Source of the DNA: Lichtheimia corymbifera B2541 | Lineage: Eukaryota; Mucoromycota; Mucoromycetes; Mucorales; Lichtheimiaceae | NCBI GenBank assembly: GCA_000697475.1 | Contig: JNEU01000756.1 | Coordinates: 1-64,000, forward strand | DNA: 64,000 nucleotides | Reading direction: 5' to 3' | Part shown: piece by piece, positions 60,601 to 64,000 of the stretch | Position numbering within the stretch: position 1 is the first letter of the stretch | Layout: every line of letters begins with the position of its first letter | Position numbers and translations under genes: made by a program | The notes under the pieces: model-generated | What the model saw: the letters and a program-made list of their open reading frames with translations, nothing else | Database searches by the model: none | What the model was told of the DNA's origin: nothing

Positions 60601-62066
60601 ACGAAATCACGCCATCCTTGTAATAGGTCGACTTCGGTGTGGAAAGAACGGACATCAGTGCCAACAATTGGTGCACAATCACGAAGCGTAAAAACATTTC
60701 GGACAAATGGGATTGTCTCGCCTATAAGAAAGAATGTATCAATATGTGCTGTAGCATGATCCTATGATTCACACTCACCTTGCACTTTGACAACCGATGC
60801 AATCTGGATAACTGGATCGACTTCGGGCTCAGGGAATACACCTTTTCGACCAGCACATTCAATATCAAAGCTGAGAACACGCAATGGAGCAATGTCAGAC
60901 CACTCTCCTTCTGGTGGATGGCTGATAAACTTGTCATGACTATAACCTCCGTATTAGATCATATGTAAACAACCTTGTATTGTCATTCAACTTACGATAT
61001 TTCCACTTCATATTGTGCATGGGATATCCTTTTTTGGGAATGGCGATATTGTCCAGCAGGAAGCTCAATCCAATTAGAACCAGGTACCTAAATATTGGAT
61101 TAGCACAATGAACGATATACACAAAGAGCACCTGTATCACCCACCTTGCAATCAATCATGAATCGTAATAGATATGCCAAGTTGCTCTCGAAAGTGGTAT
61201 CTGCTGTGCATGGTTTATCCAGCCCTGCGACCGTAATACCCGACTCCACCTTGTTCCTGGCTTTGCTGATGTCCCTTGGATCGTTGCACGTGACTTTGAC
61301 AAATGGCACAAATCCATCACCACGATAGCCATAGATGCTTTGCTTCATGACCAGGTCCACACGATTGATTCCGCTTTGTACTGCTGTCTAAAAATTGCAA
61401 GATATCACTCATCATTAGCTATGCTTGACCATCGCTTTCACGCCAACCCAAGCTTTTATACTTGCCGATAATCCGGCTCTTAAAGATGGCAAATGAGATT
61501 CTTTTAATCCAACTGGAGCTGGGAAGTAAAAGTATGGCAGGAAACCAAGAACATGGCAGACGACACTATTTCCTCCCTATAAATATCCATGATGAGCATC
61601 CATACACCGAGAACAACATACCCATATATCATGCATACCTTGGTGATACCATATAACCTCACAACAGGCTTCCGTGAATTGTGATCCATATAGTCATCCG
61701 CTTCGATTTGCTGGAACACTATAGACGATGGTGAGAACATGCTGTAAGATATGAGCCATGTGTGTCATTATCGCATACCCAAGTTGTCCTTGGATGGATC
61801 TAATGGTGGAGCTGGTGCACGACTCCATGAAGCCTTAGCGGACTCGCCTATAGCATCAAAGAATCGGTTATCCTATATTCGTTATGCTGTGTGTAGTCCA
61901 GTGAGTATTTACTGTCGAAGCCCATTTCGTCCAGTTCCTGCTCGAATGTCGAAGAAGTTTGTTTTGACAATTTCGGATCATGGCGAGTCTTTCTTCGTTT
62001 GACGGATATATCTTGTGAAGGAGAAACGTCGATCATGTCAACGTCGTCGTGATCTTGGTTGGACAT
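57655..62066 (-). CDS. POL3: DNA polymerase delta catalytic subunit
   Basis: Twenty-one exons from 62066 down: 61913-62066, 61779-61847, 61639-61718, 61462-61576, 61145-61383, 60996-61087, 60779-60939, 60594-60721, 60419-60533, 60185-60355, 59837-60118, 59580-59786, 59369-59520, 59189-59305, 58999-59122, 58774-58937, 58617-58711, 58208-58560, 58029-58145, 57904-57962, 57655-57849; 1062 residues. It is the main lagging-strand replicase. Exonuclease residues D275 and E277 (FDIEC) and the NFDFP and YCLKDA motifs are intact. Polymerase motifs are [10 protein letters not shown] (D562) and YGDTDS (D716, D718). The C-terminal CysA (C968, C971, C984, C987) and CysB iron-sulfur (C1016, C1019, C1029, C1034) modules are complete. 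The intron at 58938-58998 has a GC donor (AG|GCAAGT). An NLS-like KRRK lies near residue 25. Confidence 0.97.
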
Positions 62067-62656
62067 ATTGGGCAAGGCGCGTGAAAAAGGAAATGTAAGA
62101 AAAAATGACCCGCGTACCGCGTTTGGCGCCCAAGCTAATTTTTGTACAGCGACTCACGTGATCAAGCCATGAATTAGGCAATGCACCTTCCACACAAACC
62201 ATGCTATACATCCATTAGATTCAATTCGTTTCTGGACAAGATAACAGGATATAAAGTAATTACTGTATTGCACCATTGATTGTATAACGTATATAATTAA
62301 TGACTGATGTATTATATTAAAAGAAGATGCTTAAACATTGTACACTTTTTTTATGATCTGCATAATTATTCAATAAGTATCCATCTTGAGATGCCTTTAT
62401 TCAAAGGATTGGTTGCATTACAGAGATATCATTGTCTACATGATGATGATGCTGACAACAAGCAGCGGGCGTTGGGGACAAATTGAAACTCCTATCTATG
62501 CTTGGTACGTGTCGGTTGACGCTTGCATTCGGCTCTTTGTGCTTTTCCTATTTTCGCCTTCCATTGTAAGTGACAGGATCGATGCCTTTCGACGTGATCT
62601 TGCCCATAGGAGCATAGTGCCTCTAACGATATATCCAATGGTATCGTAGATTCAAC
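62067..62656. other. Bidirectional promoter region of POL3 and the UCH37 gene
   Basis: A 590-bp spacer between head-to-head genes. GC-rich E2F-like sequence lies near POL3 (62110-62131), a CACGTG E-box at 62155-62160, and the rest is AT-rich. A short frame at 62386-62649 is not supported. Confidence 0.55.
62122..62129 (+). promoter_or_regulatory. E2F-like site (TTTGGCGC) upstream of POL3
   Basis: TTTGGCGC fits the E2F consensus TTTSSCGC and lies 56 bp upstream of the POL3 start codon, next to CGCGTACCGCG. Early fungi have E2F-type and MBF-type G1/S regulators, and polymerase genes are standard targets. Binding is inferred. Confidence 0.45.
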
Positions 62657-63960
62657 ATGTCAGAAGCTGGAAATTGGTGTCTGATCGAGAGTGACCCTGG
62701 TAAGAAGAGTGGTTTGAAGGTACCTGTCCTGGTGGGTTATACTAATATGTTCCTGCTAGGCGTCTTTACTGAGCTTATCTCTGGCATGGGTGTCAAAGGA
62801 GTTCAAGTGGAAGAAGTATGGAGTCTTGATGAATCCCTTATGGAACAATTAAAGTAAGCATCGACAAAAGATATCTATCTCGTGTGCAATGTTACTGATA
62901 ACACACGACCAACTAGACCGGTGTTGGGCTTAATTTTCTTATTCAAATGGCAAGGAGCGCAACCATCACCTGCAACCGAAGGCGAGCAACATCCAACCGA
63001 CCATATCTTTTTCGCAAACCAAGTCATCAACAATGCATGTGCTACTCAAGCGATCCTATCGATTTTATTGAACCGTGATGATATCGATCTTGGTCAAGAA
63101 TTAAGTAGTTTCAAGGAATTCACCGCCGAGTTTCCACCGGATGTAAGTATTCAAGTTATTGGAACGAGAAGGCGGCTGGTATTGATGACAGTGGGGTAGA
63201 TGAAAGGTCTTGCTATTTCCAACAGTGACTTGATCCGCTCAGTACACAACAGCTTTGCACGATCCGATCCTTTCTTTGAAGAGATGCAGGAAGCCAAAGG
63301 AAACAAGGACGAGGATGTTTACCATTTCATTGCCTACTTACCTATCCACGGTGCATTATACGAATTGGATGGCTTAAGTCGTGGTCCTGTTCATCTGGGT
63401 AAATGCATATTCCGTTTCTCCATGTTTACTCAGATCCTCTTTGATCTCACTGATGTATCATCGTAATAGGTGCATGTACCGAGGATGATTGGGTACAAAA
63501 GGCAAATGCAGCGATCATGAGCCGTATGGAGCGATATGGTGGGAGCGAGCTACATTTCAGTCTGATGGCATTAACAAGGGATCGAATTGAGCTACTCCAA
63601 GAGCAGATTGAAGAAACGGATGGTTTACTCCTCTCTTTGCCCGACGATGCTGACAATGAGCGAGCAAGATTGAATGCAGAACGCGGTGATTTAGAGCACA
63701 AATTACAATTGGAAAAGGAAAAGAGAAAACGATGGCATGTAAGTGATTTGGTCCTGAATTAAGTTTATGGGAAAAAAGGCTAATGTCTTAATTTGTAGAG
63801 AGAAAATCTATTGAGAAAGCACAACTTTATTCCAATGATCCACGACTTACTTCGGATGCTCGGTGAACGCAATGAACTTAAGCCATTGATCGATCGTGCA
63901 AAGGAGAAAGCGACTGAACGTGCTGCTCAGAGATCCCAGAAAGCTCAACAACAACAATAA
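62657..63960 (+). CDS. Proteasome-associated deubiquitinase UCH37/UCHL5 (Uch2)
   Basis: Six exons: 62657-62699, 62760-62853, 62917-63142, 63200-63398, 63470-63738, 63799-63960; 330 residues, nearly the human UCHL5 length. It trims ubiquitin chains at the 26S proteasome. Catalytic residues are all present: Q81 and C87 in [11 protein letters not shown]163 in YHFIAYLP and D178 in LYELDGL. The C-terminal coiled helix and the [18 protein letters not shown] region form the ULD/KEKE tail that binds Rpn13 (and INO80G in animals). The tail ends in Lys/Arg/Gln-rich sequence. Budding yeast has lost this gene; fission yeast Uch2 is the closest well-known fungal relative. Confidence 0.96.
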
Positions 63961-64000
63961 GATTATCTGCACATGACATCCATTATTATAGTCACTATTG

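Noticed and set aside
61848..61912. Apparent frameshift near the N-terminus of DNA polymerase delta
   Set aside because: A 40-nt GTAAAT...ATATAG segment would break the frame, but using the next acceptor (GCTATAG, ending at 61848) gives a normal 65-nt intron and an in-phase join.

Overview
The window is eukaryotic nuclear DNA from a filamentous fungus. Gene content and style point to the Mucoromycota, most likely Mucorales. Genes are compact, introns are mostly 50-70 nt with GTAAGT/GTATGT donors and TACTAAC-like branch sites, and coding stretches are rich in Gln, His and Ser homopolymers. The proteins (WC-1-like PAS protein, cytochrome b5-fused delta-9 desaturase, TALE homeodomain protein, Ish1-like secreted protein) fit this group. 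Genus cannot be fixed from sequence alone. I rebuilt the gene models by hand: every listed exon chain is in frame, and junctions that remain uncertain are flagged.

Layout. 1-500: tail of an LTR retroelement whose 3' LTR ends 65 bp from a tRNA-Phe gene. 1.8-7 kb: low-complexity protein, a 58-residue PLDc_N-type membrane protein, a PAS protein and a C2H2 factor. 8.1-19.5 kb: nitrilase-fold apolipoprotein N-acyltransferase-like membrane enzyme, Rieske protein (RIP1), YTP1-like membrane protein, PEX19, OLE1 desaturase, Ish1/Msc1-like secreted protein. 19.9-30.8 kb: WBP11-like splicing factor, a conserved unknown, a TALE homeodomain factor, a CBM21 glycogen-targeting PP1 subunit, a coiled-coil protein, a secreted unknown. 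31.8-40.2 kb: palmitoyl-protein thioesterase with micro-exons, ATF/CREB bZIP factor, hypothetical protein, ribonucleotide reductase large subunit. 40.8-50.8 kb: TBC RabGAP-like protein, IRE1, an 84-residue RVxF protein, Kelch-BTB protein. 51.4-64 kb: Cla4-type PAK kinase, BEM46 hydrolase, G-patch protein, DNA polymerase delta catalytic subunit, UCH37 deubiquitinase.

Most genes are housekeeping and not functionally clustered. Small links exist. RNR1 and POL3, both S-phase genes, carry MBF/E2F-like sites; in RNR1 three perfect ACGCGT boxes sit inside an intron. POL3 and the UCH37 gene are head-to-head over about 590 bp. IRE1, OLE1 and PPT1 serve the ER/lysosomal membrane system. Two proteins carry clear RVxF-type PP1 docking motifs.

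The observations most worth following up are the intronic ACGCGT cluster in RNR1, an 8-nt micro-exon in PPT1, a bacterial-Lnt-like acyltransferase in a fungus, a TBC protein whose glutamine finger is an arginine, and two GC-AG introns. I saw no CRISPR array, no operon and no clearly new multi-gene system.
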